Assembly: GCA_022766245.1 (NCBI GenBank) | Contig: JALEPL010000052.1 | Coordinates: 62,001-126,000 of the forward strand | Reading direction: 5' to 3' | DNA: 64,000 bases | From: Lachnospiraceae bacterium | GTDB taxonomy: Bacteria; Bacillota; Clostridia; Lachnospirales; Lachnospiraceae | Position numbers and translations under genes: made by a program | The notes under the pieces: model-generated | What the model saw: only the letters and a program-made list of their open reading frames with translations | Database searches by the model: none | Told to the model about the DNA's origin: nothing | Shown: positions 54,387 through 62,742 of the stretch, piece after piece | How the letters are laid out: every line of letters starts with the position of its first letter | How positions within the stretch are numbered: the first letter of the stretch is position 1

Positions 54387-55646
54387 TTATAATTCCAAAG
54401 AATCTGCATTCAGCAAGAAATCATACACATTCATCATTAAAATACCATCCTCATTATAAAATGGTTTTGGTGTATCTGATGTAATAACAATTTTCTTAAA
54501 AGAATCATTAATTTTTAAGAATGGACGAACCTCTTGCGCCATCTTCTCCTCAGTTCCTAACATATATGCTGACTGAATATAATATTTTTTAGAACCTTTC
54601 CTGCAAATAAAATCTACCTCTAATTGTTTTTTTACCGGTTTTCCTTCCTGATTCTTTTCAACAACAGTCAAATTTCCAACGTCTACACTAAAGCCTCTCA
54701 TTCTTAATTCATTATAAATTACATTTTCCATGGAATGAGTCACTTCCATTTGTCTATAATTAATTCTTGAATTTCTAAGTCCCATATCCATAAAATAATA
54801 CTTAAGTGGGGTACCTATATATGATTTTCCCTTAATATCATATCTATTTGCCTCTTCAATTAAAAAAGCATCTTCCAAATACTCAATATATTTCGTAATA
54901 GTAGTAGCTGTAATCTTTGACTTACTTACACTTTTAAATGTTTTTTGTAGTTTATTTGGATTCGTTAAAGCACCTATTGCAGAGGATAATACATCAAGCA
55001 GCGCTTCCATCTCTCCAACATTTCTAATTTTATTGCGTTTCACAATATCACTAATATACGTTTCCTTAAACAGATTATCCAAAAGTGTCATCTTTTGTTC
55101 TTCTGTTTCTGCCAGTACCACCAACGGTATTCCCCCATAAGTAATATATTCATTCCATCCATCATATCTGTTTCCATCATAAGCAGTCATAAATTCAGAG
55201 AAGCTCAACGGATACATATGGACTTCATCTCCTCTGCTGCCAAATTCAGTTGCTATATCTCTTGATAAAAATTTCGCATTACTTCCCGTTACAAACACAT
55301 CGCAGTTCTTTTTATCTGCCAATCCATTGAGTACACTCACAAATTCATCTAGCAACTGCACTTCATCCAACAGAAAATAATATGTTTCTTCATCCTTAAA
55401 CTGCTCTTTTGCCCAAGGGTAAAAAACTTTCGGATCTCGGTATTCTATATTATCAAATAAATCAAATGCCATCTCTATGATGTGTTCTTCATCTACCCCA
55501 CTTTCAATCAAATGATTTTTAAACAATGTTCGTAGTAAATAAGATTTTCCACATCTCCTTATTCCGGTTACAATTTTAATCAGTCCATTACCTTTACGTT
55601 TTATAAGTTGCTCCAAGTAATAGTCTCTCTTAATTTCTCTTTCCAT
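54387..55646 (-). CDS. AAA (AAA_14) ATPase with DUF4143 domain
   Basis: A protein of 419 residues. The N-terminal ATPase has Walker A GIRRCGKS (about 27-34), Walker B LLDEVQLL (about 93) and a sensor in VTGSNAKFLS. The C-terminal 200 residues match DUF4143, with a nuclease-like ELEVDFICRKG segment (D/E-x-D pattern) and a late YIQ segment. Such proteins are abundant, patchily distributed accessory genes of unclear function. The gene is visibly AT-rich against its neighbours, has its own promoter and terminator, and lies beside mobile elements, all consistent with acquisition. Confidence 0.88.
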   Translation of the reverse strand: MEREIKRDYYLEQLIKRKGNGLIKIVTGIRRCGKSYLLRTLFKNHLIESGVDEEHIIEMAFDLFDNIEYRDPKVFYPWAKEQFKDEETYYFLLDEVQLLDEFVSVLNGLADKKNCDVFVTGSNAKFLSRDIATEFGSRGDEVHMYPLSFSEFMTAYDGNRYDGWNEYITYGGIPLVVLAETEEQKMTLLDNLFKETYISDIVKRNKIRNVGEMEALLDVLSSAIGALTNPNKLQKTFKSVSKSKITATTITKYIEYLEDAFLIEEANRYDIKGKSYIGTPLKYYFMDMGLRNSRINYRQMEVTHSMENVIYNELRMRGFSVDVGNLTVVEKNQEGKPVKKQLEVDFICRKGSKKYYIQSAYMLGTEEKMAQEVRPFLKINDSFKKIVITSDTPKPFYNEDGILMMNVYDFLLNADSLEL

Positions 55647-55697
55647 TTTGCGCGCTCCTAAAAGATATTTTGGTTAGTTTATCCCTAAATTTCTTTT

Positions 55698-55726
55698 AGT
55701 ATACTCTTTGAATTACTCTATTTCAA
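55698..55726 (-). promoter_or_regulatory. Promoter of the AAA/DUF4143 gene
   Basis: TTGAAA, exactly 17 bp, TATACT on the minus strand, 52 bp before the ATG; AGGAG precedes the start codon. Confidence 0.75.
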
Positions 55727-55739
55727 GAGCTGCAGAAGA

Positions 55740-55765
55740 AATTTCGGTTAATTATAACCGAAATT
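55740..55765. promoter_or_regulatory. 26-bp palindrome upstream of the AAA/DUF4143 promoter
   Basis: AATTTCGGTTA and TAACCGAAATT around ATTA. It lies 14 bp upstream of the -35 box and may be a regulator site. It is only 3 bp from the target duplication of the 185-bp element. Confidence 0.55.
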
Positions 55766-55776
55766 GTTACTAAATG

Positions 55777-55961
55777 GTATCTGTTCAGAACCGGCCGAAT
55801 CACTTGCTGATGAGACCGTAAGAACATGATTCGGCTGTGAGCAAAGTCTACGCTTCGCTTCGGTCGGTGTTGAACAGGTGCCACTGGCACCTAACACCCC
55901 ATCGGCGCAGCCGATTTTCATGGGTTTGCGAATCGTATCTGTGAAGGTACTGAACAGATAC
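55777..55961. mobile_element. 185-bp palindromic non-autonomous mobile element (MITE-like)
   Basis: Inverted ends GTATCTGTTCAGAACC (55777-55792) and GGTACTGAACAGATAC (55946-55961) match at 15 of 16 positions. The 8-bp sequence ACTAAATG lies directly on both sides (55769-55776 and 55962-55969), as expected for a target-site duplication. The inside is a series of hairpins: GCCGAATCA/TGATTCGGC, AGGTGCCA/TGGCACCT inside GGTGTT/AACACC, and ATCGGC/GCCGAT. The right end contains a complete 27-bp palindrome of the dispersed family (55935-55961). It encodes nothing. Confidence 0.85.
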
Positions 55962-55969
55962 ACTAAATG

Positions 55970-56090
55970 TGCAAAATCCGAACTTGTCACCAAGTTCGGA
56001 TTATCACTTGTTAGTGGAGCAAACGCATCTAAATCCGAACCAGTTCGGATGGGCGTTTGCGTAGGCAATCCCTCCTTCGGAGGAATTACA
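55970..56090. other. Hairpin cluster between the mobile element and tmRNA
   Basis: Three more hairpins stand in a row: AATCCGAACTTG/CAAGTTCGGATT, ATCCGAAC/GTTCGGAT within CAAACGC/GCGTTTG, and CCTCC/GGAGG. The last lies just beyond the tmRNA 3' end and may help end its transcript, though without a T-run. Confidence 0.6.
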
Positions 56091-56095
56091 GATAG

Positions 56096-56435
56096 TGGAC
56101 TAGACGGGAGTCGAACCCGTGTCCGAAAACCAATCCCCTGTCCTTCTACGAGCGTAGTTCATGTTTTTACATTCCCTCTGCAACTCCGGCATGAACACCG
56201 TAATTGTTTCAGTAGCTTCATGATACGCCCACCGGCTCAAAGCTTTGCCGGTGTCGTTTCCTACATGATTGATGCCCGGATTCTAATGTGTAGGTGCACT
56301 AGAGCGGACAACGCTGACTAGGCAGCGTAAGCTAATTTATTATCGTTAGCGTTTAATTTTAAGTTTGGAATTTAACGTATCCCGTACGGCTCGCTTCTCC
56401 AGCTTCATAATCCCCGTCGAAACCTTTACTAGCCC
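56096..56435 (-). ncRNA. ssrA: Transfer-messenger RNA (tmRNA)
   Basis: Rescues stalled ribosomes with SmpB. The acceptor pairs GGGCTAG (5', 56435) with CTAGTCC (3', 56097); the T-arm with GGTTTCGACGGGG and TTCGACTCCCG regions is present. The tag frame GCT AAC GAT AAT AAA TTA GCT TAC GCT GCC TAG encodes ANDNKLAYAA. CCA is not encoded. The length of about 340 nt is typical. Confidence 0.95.
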
Positions 56436-56507
56436 TTAATAAATTTATTATCACTATTTATTATAATCAATCTGCCCGGGTTTGGCAAGTGAACCTGCCG
56501 TTTAATT

Positions 56508-56650
56508 GTTACAGTTCACTGGCAAGCCAGTAAACTGTAACTTTCGCAGGCTTATTTAAAGTTTTGCTTCGCAAAAGAAGCCTGCGAACACCTGAATCAC
56601 GTTCTTACGCCGCCATACAGCAAGTGTCTGGCGGCTGTGTGAACAGTAAC
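56508..56650. mobile_element. 143-bp palindromic non-autonomous mobile element (MITE-like)
   Basis: Ends GTTACAGTTCAC (56508-56519) and GTGAACAGTAAC (56639-56650) are inverted repeats with one mismatch. The 8-bp GTTTAATT flanks it exactly (56500-56507 and 56651-56658). Inside: a 34-nt palindrome at 56508-56541, a TTCGCAGGCTT/AAGCCTGCGAA hairpin and a GCCGCCA/TGGCGGC hairpin. Its right 64 bp recur at 11148-11211. It abuts the smpB stop codon, separating smpB from ssrA. Confidence 0.87.
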
Positions 56651-56658
56651 GTTTAATT

Positions 56659-57123
56659 TTACAGATTTCTTACCTTGAATTCTCGTTCTGCCTCCCGGCG
56701 CTGATCCTTCTTGGCGATGTCGTCCCGCTTATCATAAAGCTTTTTACCCTTTGCCAAAGCGATCTGTACTTTCACCAGACTCCCCTTTAAGTATACCTCC
56801 ACCGGGACGATGGTATACCCTGTTTCTTTGATTTTCTGCTCCAGCTTCAAGATGTCCTTTTTGTGGAGCAGCAGCTTTTTCGGCCGCAGGGGATCCCGGT
56901 TGAAGATATTCCCCTTTTCATAGGGGCTGATGTGCATGCCGTAAATGATGACTTCTCCATTTTCTATATGAACGAAGGACTCTTTGATGCTGCATTTGCC
57001 CATGCGCAGGGACTTTACCTCTGTGCCGTGAAGGCTGATTCCGGCCTCATACAATTCTTCTAAAAAATATTCATGTCTCGCCTTTTTATTGTTGGCGATC
57101 AATTTAACGGATTCTTTTGCCAT
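56659..57123 (-). CDS. smpB: SsrA-binding protein SmpB
   Basis: Binds the tRNA-like part of tmRNA and guides it into the stalled ribosome. It has 154 residues with the beta-barrel core ([44 protein letters not shown]) and the basic C-terminal tail ([22 protein letters not shown]). tmRNA follows downstream on the same strand, interrupted by the 143-bp element. Confidence 0.97.
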   Translation of the reverse strand: MAKESVKLIANNKKARHEYFLEELYEAGISLHGTEVKSLRMGKCSIKESFVHIENGEVIIYGMHISPYEKGNIFNRDPLRPKKLLLHKKDILKLEQKIKETGYTIVPVEVYLKGSLVKVQIALAKGKKLYDKRDDIAKKDQRREAEREFKVRNL

Positions 57124-57159
57124 AAATTCCCTCCTCCCTACTTTTTTCTATTTTTCGAA

Positions 57160-59298
57160 TCATCGGTCGTCAGATCCACCAATGATTCGAAAATCAATGG
57201 TGCGCACCAGTGTGTCCACGGAAACCGCCTCTACCATAACCCGCTGTCCCAGCTTGTAATGCTTGTTGGTGACTTCTCCGATGAGCTCATAGGTGTCTTC
57301 CTGATAATAGTAATAATCGTCATCCAGGGAAGTCACATGCACCAGTCCCTCAATGGTATTGGGCAGTTCTACATACAGTCCCCATCCGGTAACACTGGAT
57401 ATGACTCCTTCAAACACTTCGCCCAGATGCTTCTCCATGTACTGGACTTTTTTCAGTTTATCTGTCTCCCGCTCTGCCTCATCGGCCCGGCGCTCCATCT
57501 CACTGGAATGCTTTGCCACCTCAGGCAATATCTTTTCATAGTGTTCCCGGCGTTTCTGATTCATCCTTCCTCGCAGGGTTTCCTTAATGATGCGGTGAAT
57601 CTGCAAATCCGGATAACGACGGATGGGCGAGGTAAAATGACAGTAATAGGATGTGGCCAGACCAAAGTGTCCGGTGTTATCCGTCGTATACTTTGCCTGC
57701 TTCATGGAGCGCAGGGTCAGACGACTGATCAACGCTTCCTCATCGGTTCCTTCTATTTTCCCCAAAAGCTTCTGCAGCTCCTTGGGATGTACCTCCTCGT
57801 TTGCCACATGAAGGTTATAGCCGAAATTCCCGATGAGGGTAGCCAGTTTACGAATCTTCTCCTCGTCCGGCGTCTCATGGGTACGGTAAACAAAGGGTAT
57901 CTCCTGCCAGAAAAAGTCCTGCGCCACAGTTTCGTTGGCAATCAGCATGAAATCTTCGATTAAGCGGGTGGCTGTGTTGCGCTCGTAGGGCTTAATCTCG
58001 ATGGGCTCTCCCTTTTCATTCAGCAGGATCTTTGTCTCCGGAAAATCAAAGTCAATGGAGCCCCGCTTCATGCGTTTGCTGCGCAAAAGTGCTGCCAGCT
58101 CTCCCATCTGCTCAAACATGGGAACCAAGTGTGCATATCGTGCACATTCCACCTCATCATGGTCCTCCAGAATTTTTTTCACGGAGCTGTAGGTCATCCG
58201 TTCATCGATTCGCACCACTGTCTCTGCTATTTTATGGTCAATGACCTTTCCCTTGGGATTGATCGTCATGATGCAGCTTAAAGCCAGACGATTCTCTCCT
58301 GCATTCAGGGAACAGATCCCATTGGACAGCTTGTGAGGCAGCATGGGAATCACCCGGTCTACCAGATACACACTGGTTCCCCGGTTCAGCGCCTCCACAT
58401 CCAGCGCACTGTGCTCCTGCACATAATTTGCCACATCGGCAATGTGCACACCGAGAATGTAATTGTCACCTTCCATGGTCAGGGACACCGCATCATCCAG
58501 ATCCTTGGAATCCTCTCCGTCGATGGTCACCATCTGCCAGTTCCGCAAGTCCATGCGGCCAGCCATATCTGCATCACTAACCTCATGGGCTACATTTTCC
58601 ACCTGCTTCATAATCTTGGGACTAAACTCCACAGGCAAATCATAACCTCTCACGATGGACATAATGTCCGTACCCGGGTCATTGATATGGCCGATGATCT
58701 CTACCACTTTTCCCTCAGGCTTCTTGCCGTTCTCCCCATAGCTGGTAAGCTCCACCACTACCTTATGCCCGGTGACAGCCCCCATAGAACGCTCCTGGGG
58801 AATAAAAATATCAGACGACAGCTTCTGGTTATCCGGCACCACAAATCCATATGTCCTGCTGGCCTGATAGGTCCCCACAATCTGGCTCAGCCCATGGGAA
58901 ATGACTTTTACAATGGTACCTTCCCGCCGCTTGCCGCTGTTGATATCGGTGATAGCCACCTCCACGGTATCCATATGCATGGCACCGTTGGTATTTTCCC
59001 CAGAGATAAAGATGTCCTCATCCTCTCCCTCCACGGTAACAAAGCCAAAGCCACGGCTGTTTCCTGTATAGACCCCGGTGAAAAATCTGCCGGAGGCTTT
59101 CACGTACTTTCCCTTTGGAGTGAGTTCGATTTTCCCTTCTGTCACCAACTCGTCCAACACCTGATGCAAGTCCTGACGCTGGTCTTTTCTCACCTGCAGA
59201 ACCATAGCCATCTCCTTGGCCTTCATGGGCACATACAGATCGTCGCAGATAAAATCATATACAATTTTCTTTTTCTTTTCCAATACTTTTTCTTCCAT
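57160..59298 (-). CDS. rnr: Ribonuclease R
   Basis: Processive 3'-5' exoribonuclease that degrades structured RNA and, with SmpB-tmRNA, faulty mRNA. A winged-helix start and cold-shock domains (TGNSRGFGFVTVEGEDEDIF) precede the RNB catalytic domain with DGEDSKDLDDAVS, which carries the metal-binding aspartates. An S1 domain (GEVFEGVISSVTGWGLYVEL) ends the protein. The start at 59298 has AGGAG 6 nt upstream; the frame extends 24 codons further without a signal. It has 712 residues and lacks a long basic tail. Confidence 0.95.
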   Translation of the reverse strand: MEEKVLEKKKKIVYDFICDDLYVPMKAKEMAMVLQVRKDQRQDLHQVLDELVTEGKIELTPKGKYVKASGRFFTGVYTGNSRGFGFVTVEGEDEDIFISGENTNGAMHMDTVEVAITDINSGKRREGTIVKVISHGLSQIVGTYQASRTYGFVVPDNQKLSSDIFIPQERSMGAVTGHKVVVELTSYGENGKKPEGKVVEIIGHINDPGTDIMSIVRGYDLPVEFSPKIMKQVENVAHEVSDADMAGRMDLRNWQMVTIDGEDSKDLDDAVSLTMEGDNYILGVHIADVANYVQEHSALDVEALNRGTSVYLVDRVIPMLPHKLSNGICSLNAGENRLALSCIMTINPKGKVIDHKIAETVVRIDERMTYSSVKKILEDHDEVECARYAHLVPMFEQMGELAALLRSKRMKRGSIDFDFPETKILLNEKGEPIEIKPYERNTATRLIEDFMLIANETVAQDFFWQEIPFVYRTHETPDEEKIRKLATLIGNFGYNLHVANEEVHPKELQKLLGKIEGTDEEALISRLTLRSMKQAKYTTDNTGHFGLATSYYCHFTSPIRRYPDLQIHRIIKETLRGRMNQKRREHYEKILPEVAKHSSEMERRADEAERETDKLKKVQYMEKHLGEVFEGVISSVTGWGLYVELPNTIEGLVHVTSLDDDYYYYQEDTYELIGEVTNKHYKLGQRVMVEAVSVDTLVRTIDFRIIGGSDDR

Positions 59299-59366
59299 AC
59301 TTGCTCCTGAAAAGGGAATCCCAAAAAAATAGCTGTCGTAAATCAAAAATCTACGACAGCCTTTTA

Positions 59367-59606
59367 TCAAAAACTTCCAATGTTCAATACGATGGCCAGA
59401 AGAATGAAAAGGATAACCAAAACTCTGGTGATCTTTACCAGTAAACCCTCCATCGAACGACCCTTGTTCTTGCCCCAGTAAGTATCAGCGGCACCGCTGA
59501 TTGCTCCAAGTCCTGCGGACTTACCTTCCTGAAGTAAGATGATAACTGTCAATGCTAATGATATAAGAATAAAAACAACTGTCGAAACCGTCTTTAAAAC
59601 TGCCAC
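59367..59606 (-). CDS. secG: Preprotein translocase subunit SecG
   Basis: Small SecYEG subunit with two membrane helices (VSTVVFILISLALTVIILLQ and ITRVLVILFILLAIVLNIG) and the conserved loop EGKSAGLGAISGAADTYWGKNKGRS. I start it at GTG 59606, as AGGAGG lies 8 nt before it; the GTG three codons upstream abuts that site. It has 79 residues. It begins the secG-rnr-smpB-ssrA run. Confidence 0.93.
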   Translation of the reverse strand: MAVLKTVSTVVFILISLALTVIILLQEGKSAGLGAISGAADTYWGKNKGRSMEGLLVKITRVLVILFILLAIVLNIGSF

Positions 59607-59675
59607 GGGGAACACCTCCTGTGTATAAATTCAACTTACTGTCAATGCGATATCTGCGTTGACTCACTGAGGTTC

Positions 59676-59704
59676 ATTATATCATAGGCATTTATGAAAT
59701 ACAA
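59676..59704 (-). promoter_or_regulatory. Promoter of secG-rnr-smpB
   Basis: TTGTAT, exactly 17 bp, TATAAT on the minus strand, 70 bp before the secG start and directly after eno. Confidence 0.75.
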
Positions 59705-59711
59705 GTTTTTT

Positions 59712-60980
59712 TTACAATGATTCATCAATCCGCATGAGGCGATTATACTTCGCTGTGCGCTCCCCTCTACAGGGTGCACCGGTTTTAATCAGATCACTGG
59801 AGAGCCCCACAGATAAATCTGCAATGGTGGTATCCTCCGTCTCTCCACTGCGATGAGACATGATCGTCTGATATCCGTTCTCCCTGGCAATTCGTATGGT
59901 CTGCATGGTTTCAGAAAGGGAGCCAATCTGGTTTGGCTTAATGAGGATTGCATTGGCGCAGCCCATGGCAATACCCTTTTCTAATCTTCTCGCATTGGTG
60001 ACAAACAAATCATCCCCCACAAGTACTACCCGGTTTCCCACCGCCTGAGTAAGCTTTTTCCAGCCGTTCCAGTCTTCCTCATCCAAAGGATCCTCAATGG
60101 AATAGATGGGATATTTCTGGATCAGCTCCTGCCAGTGAGCAATCAGCTGATCTGTGGTATACACCGTCTTCGCCTTGGGAAGACAATAATGCTCCGCACC
60201 TTCTTTTTTCCACTCACTGGCTGCCGCATCCAGAGATATCATAAAATCCTTTCCTCTACCACAGGAATATCCCGCTCTGCTGATGGACTCCATAATCAAT
60301 TCGATGGCAGCCTCCTCGTTTTCCACGTTTGGTGCAAAACCGCCTTCATCTCCCACAGCCACAGAAAGCCCTCTTTTTTTTAGTAGGGATTTCAGGCGAC
60401 CGTAAACTTCCGCACACCAGCGGATTCCCTCTGTGATACAGCAAGCCCCCATGGGAAGAATCATGAATTCCTGCACATCCAGATTGTTGTCCGAATGAGC
60501 ACCTCCGTTCAAAATATTCATCATGGGAACCGGCATGGTCACCGCATTTACACCACCTACATAGCGATATAGCGGCATATGCAATGCTTTGGATGCTGCC
60601 TTTGCCGTGGCAAGGGAAACGCTTAAAATCGCATTGGCTCCCAAAACGGATTTGTTGTTTGTTCCGTCAGCATCCAGCATAAGCTGATCGATTCTTTCCT
60701 GACGCAGGGCATTTTTCCCCACCAGAAGCTTCGCAATCTTATCATTCACATTTTTTACTGCCTGGGATACCCCGTTTCCCAAATATCGGTCATCCTGATC
60801 CCTAAGTTCCACTGCCTCAAAGGCTCCTGTACTGGCTCCGGAGGGCACTGCTGCCCGGGCTGTGCTCTTTTTCCCATTTGTCTCGGTTTCCACCGTAACC
60901 TCCGCCTCCACGGTAGGATTCCCTCTGGAATCTAAAATTTCTCTGGCGTGTACTCGTGTAATCGTTAATTTTAATGACAT
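59712..60980 (-). CDS. eno: Enolase
   Basis: Converts 2-phosphoglycerate to phosphoenolpyruvate in glycolysis. It has [15 protein letters not shown] near the start, metal ligands in [10 protein letters not shown] and LDAAASEW, a VGDDLFVTN segment, and the signature [12 protein letters not shown]. It has 422 residues. AGGAGG precedes the ATG but lies in a strong hairpin with the upstream leader (60982-61047). It follows the DUF4097 gene closely, with no separate promoter visible in the short gap. Confidence 0.97.
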   Translation of the reverse strand: MSLKLTITRVHAREILDSRGNPTVEAEVTVETETNGKKSTARAAVPSGASTGAFEAVELRDQDDRYLGNGVSQAVKNVNDKIAKLLVGKNALRQERIDQLMLDADGTNNKSVLGANAILSVSLATAKAASKALHMPLYRYVGGVNAVTMPVPMMNILNGGAHSDNNLDVQEFMILPMGACCITEGIRWCAEVYGRLKSLLKKRGLSVAVGDEGGFAPNVENEEAAIELIMESISRAGYSCGRGKDFMISLDAAASEWKKEGAEHYCLPKAKTVYTTDQLIAHWQELIQKYPIYSIEDPLDEEDWNGWKKLTQAVGNRVVLVGDDLFVTNARRLEKGIAMGCANAILIKPNQIGSLSETMQTIRIARENGYQTIMSHRSGETEDTTIADLSVGLSSDLIKTGAPCRGERTAKYNRLMRIDESL

Positions 60981-60981
60981 A

Positions 60982-61047
60982 AAAAACCTCCTGCCTTTGG
61001 CATCATCTGACTTTTTAATCAGAGTGTACCCAAATCAGAAGGTTTTT
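60982..61047 (-). promoter_or_regulatory. Long leader hairpin that buries the eno ribosome-binding site
   Basis: On the transcript, AAAAACCTTCTG (61047-61036) pairs along all 12 positions, one as G-U, with CAGGAGGTTTTT (60993-60982), which holds the eno Shine-Dalgarno. Inner stems TTTGG/CCAAA and TCTGA/TCAGA extend the hairpin. The 3' arm ends in a T-run, so it can also act as an intrinsic terminator of the DUF4097 gene. Confidence 0.7.
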
Positions 61048-61054
61048 ATGCTTA

Positions 61055-61960
61055 TTACTTTACAAACTGGATGGTGATGCTGCCTACACCGCATTCCGCA
61101 TCCAACTCCTTGTCTGCGCCGTTTGCGATGGTCTTGCTGCTGCCCAATCCGGAATAGGAACTATTTCCCACGAGCATTTCACCTACACCACATTCCAAAT
61201 CGTAATTGAAGGATTCCTCTGTTCCATACAATTTCAGATTTACTTCTCCCATGCCACAGGATACGGAAACATCATCCTGTGCATCCAGAGTGAGATCCGT
61301 CTGTCCCATTCCACACTCCACATCCATAGTACCGGTGGAAAGGTAATCCAGTCTCGCATAGCCTGCGCCCACTGTCAGTGTGGTATCTCCCGTCACATAG
61401 ATGCTTCCTGCTGCGGTAAATTCTCCGGCATCCACTTCGATTTCTGCATGCTCAGCCATAATCTGGTCTGTCTCGATGGACACTGTGCCGGCATGAACCG
61501 TCAGATCCAAATCCTTCAGTTTCATATCAGAAGGCAGATAGATCCACATATGCACACCCTCGGTATGAATCCCCTTGTAACTGCGATTTTCCACAGAAAG
61601 TGTTCCATCCTTTAATGCGATATCCTTCTCTGATGTATGGCCTGCTATCTCCACAACGATCTTATCTGAATCAGAGTTTAATATATCCAGCTCTCCAGCA
61701 TTCAAGGTAACCTCCAGATCTTCCACCTGACCGGCTTCGTATTCCCGACGAATCTGCCCGGAAGATGCCTCACATTCGTCCTCTTCATCACACCAGTCAC
61801 CAAAACTGATATGCATTCTCCGAAGCAGGCTGTTCTGCTGTGTCTCATGAGCAAATTCTCCCATAGTCGCTCCTGTGGCGACTCCGATTCCTAGCATAAG
61901 GATTCCTACTCCACCACAGATTGCTGCAATGATCAATAATGTTTTTATCGCCTTTTTCAT
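61055..61960 (-). CDS. DUF4097-family membrane-anchored beta-repeat protein
   Basis: A protein of 301 residues. One N-terminal membrane helix (LLIIAAICGGVGILMLGIGVA) is followed by an extracytoplasmic domain of repeating strands (VTLNAGELDI, VHAGTVSI, VDAGEFTAAGS, VECGMGQTDLTL, VSCGMGEVNLKL, LECGVGEMLVG, AECGVGSITI) typical of DUF4097 putative adhesins. The repeated CGMG/CGVG turns give a regular ladder. It overlaps the DUF1700 gene by 4 nt. In Firmicutes the PadR-DUF1700-DUF4097 trio is a common operon, thought to respond to envelope conditions (inference). Confidence 0.87.
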   Translation of the reverse strand: MKKAIKTLLIIAAICGGVGILMLGIGVATGATMGEFAHETQQNSLLRRMHISFGDWCDEEDECEASSGQIRREYEAGQVEDLEVTLNAGELDILNSDSDKIVVEIAGHTSEKDIALKDGTLSVENRSYKGIHTEGVHMWIYLPSDMKLKDLDLTVHAGTVSIETDQIMAEHAEIEVDAGEFTAAGSIYVTGDTTLTVGAGYARLDYLSTGTMDVECGMGQTDLTLDAQDDVSVSCGMGEVNLKLYGTEESFNYDLECGVGEMLVGNSSYSGLGSSKTIANGADKELDAECGVGSITIQFVK

Positions 61961-62655
61961 GCCTTTACTCCCTTCTTTCCAAACATTTTATTCCAGAGCT
62001 TTTTAATCTGTCTGCACAACCACGGAATGAACATACCGCACAGAAGTACCAGAAGCACTACTGCCAGAATTCCCATGGTGAAAAATAAAAGTCCCACGCC
62101 CAGAGAGAGCAGACCGAGTGCTATTCTTCCTGCAACCATGAGTCCAATGGAAACCGCAAGCATTGCGATACCTCCGAGAATCCCCCCTACACTGATTCCA
62201 AACAATCCTGCGAAAATTCCGATGATCGTTCCAAACACCCCTGCTACAAATCCGATCCACAGCGGACTGGTCACTACCAGGAGTGCCACCAAAAGGACTA
62301 TGATGATGGTATCCTTCTGGGAACTGTCTGTGTTCTGCGATTTACTGTTATATTGACCTGTCTGACTCTGCTGTCCATTCCACTGACCCTGATTCTGCTG
62401 CCGTCCGTCCTGCTTTCCTTCTTCCCCTTCACCATCCTCCGGTGTAGAAATCACCAGATCGGTGATCCCCAAATCTCTGCGGATGATCTCAGCCACTTTC
62501 TCCGGCGACTCCAGCTCCCGGATGATGTTCTGCTCATTTTCCGGACCGGCATCCTCAAAATAATTTTCGTAATAAGTCAGTGCCTCTTCTTTTTCCTCCT
62601 TAGAAACCCCATCCAGAAGCTGTGACAGCCGACTCATAAATTCTTTTCTATTCAT
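61957..62655 (-). CDS. DUF1700-family membrane protein
   Basis: A protein of 232 residues. The N-terminal 75 residues (MNRKEFMSRLSQLLDGVSKEEKEEALTYYENYFEDAG, SPEKVAEIIRRDLG) match the cytoplasmic DUF1700 helical module. A Gln-rich low-complexity linker (about 85-110) leads to four or so membrane helices rich in Gly. A basic tail closes it. The start at 62655 has AGGAG 6 nt upstream. Probably a membrane partner of the DUF4097 protein. Confidence 0.87.
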   Translation of the reverse strand: MNRKEFMSRLSQLLDGVSKEEKEEALTYYENYFEDAGPENEQNIIRELESPEKVAEIIRRDLGITDLVISTPEDGEGEEGKQDGRQQNQGQWNGQQSQTGQYNSKSQNTDSSQKDTIIIVLLVALLVVTSPLWIGFVAGVFGTIIGIFAGLFGISVGGILGGIAMLAVSIGLMVAGRIALGLLSLGVGLLFFTMGILAVVLLVLLCGMFIPWLCRQIKKLWNKMFGKKGVKA

Positions 62656-62682
62656 AAAGTCTCCTCTCATTTATGACAATAT

Positions 62683-62709
62683 GTATCTGTTCAGAACCTT
62701 CACAGATAC
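62683..62709. mobile_element. 27-bp palindromic element with exact 8-bp target duplication
   Basis: GTATCTGT, 11 nt (TCAGAACCTTC), ACAGATAC, flanked on both sides by GACAATAT (62675-62682 and 62710-62717). It lies in the leader between the PadR and DUF1700 genes. It shares its ends with the 185-bp element. Confidence 0.82.
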
Positions 62710-62742
62710 GACAATATCTAATCTGCCCTGACACATATTTTC

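Noticed and set aside
55748..56068. A 106-codon frame over the 185-bp element
   Set aside because: It only reads through hairpins and inverted repeats and lacks a start signal.
57073..57963. A 296-codon open frame on the plus strand
   Set aside because: Antisense to smpB and rnr, no start signals, no recognisable protein features.
58333..59310. A 325-codon open frame on the plus strand
   Set aside because: It is antisense to rnr, rich in His and Leu as such shadows are, and has no signals.
9108..62709. Repeats considered as a CRISPR array
   Set aside because: Copies are dispersed singly over 54 kb, with no regular spacers and no cas genes.
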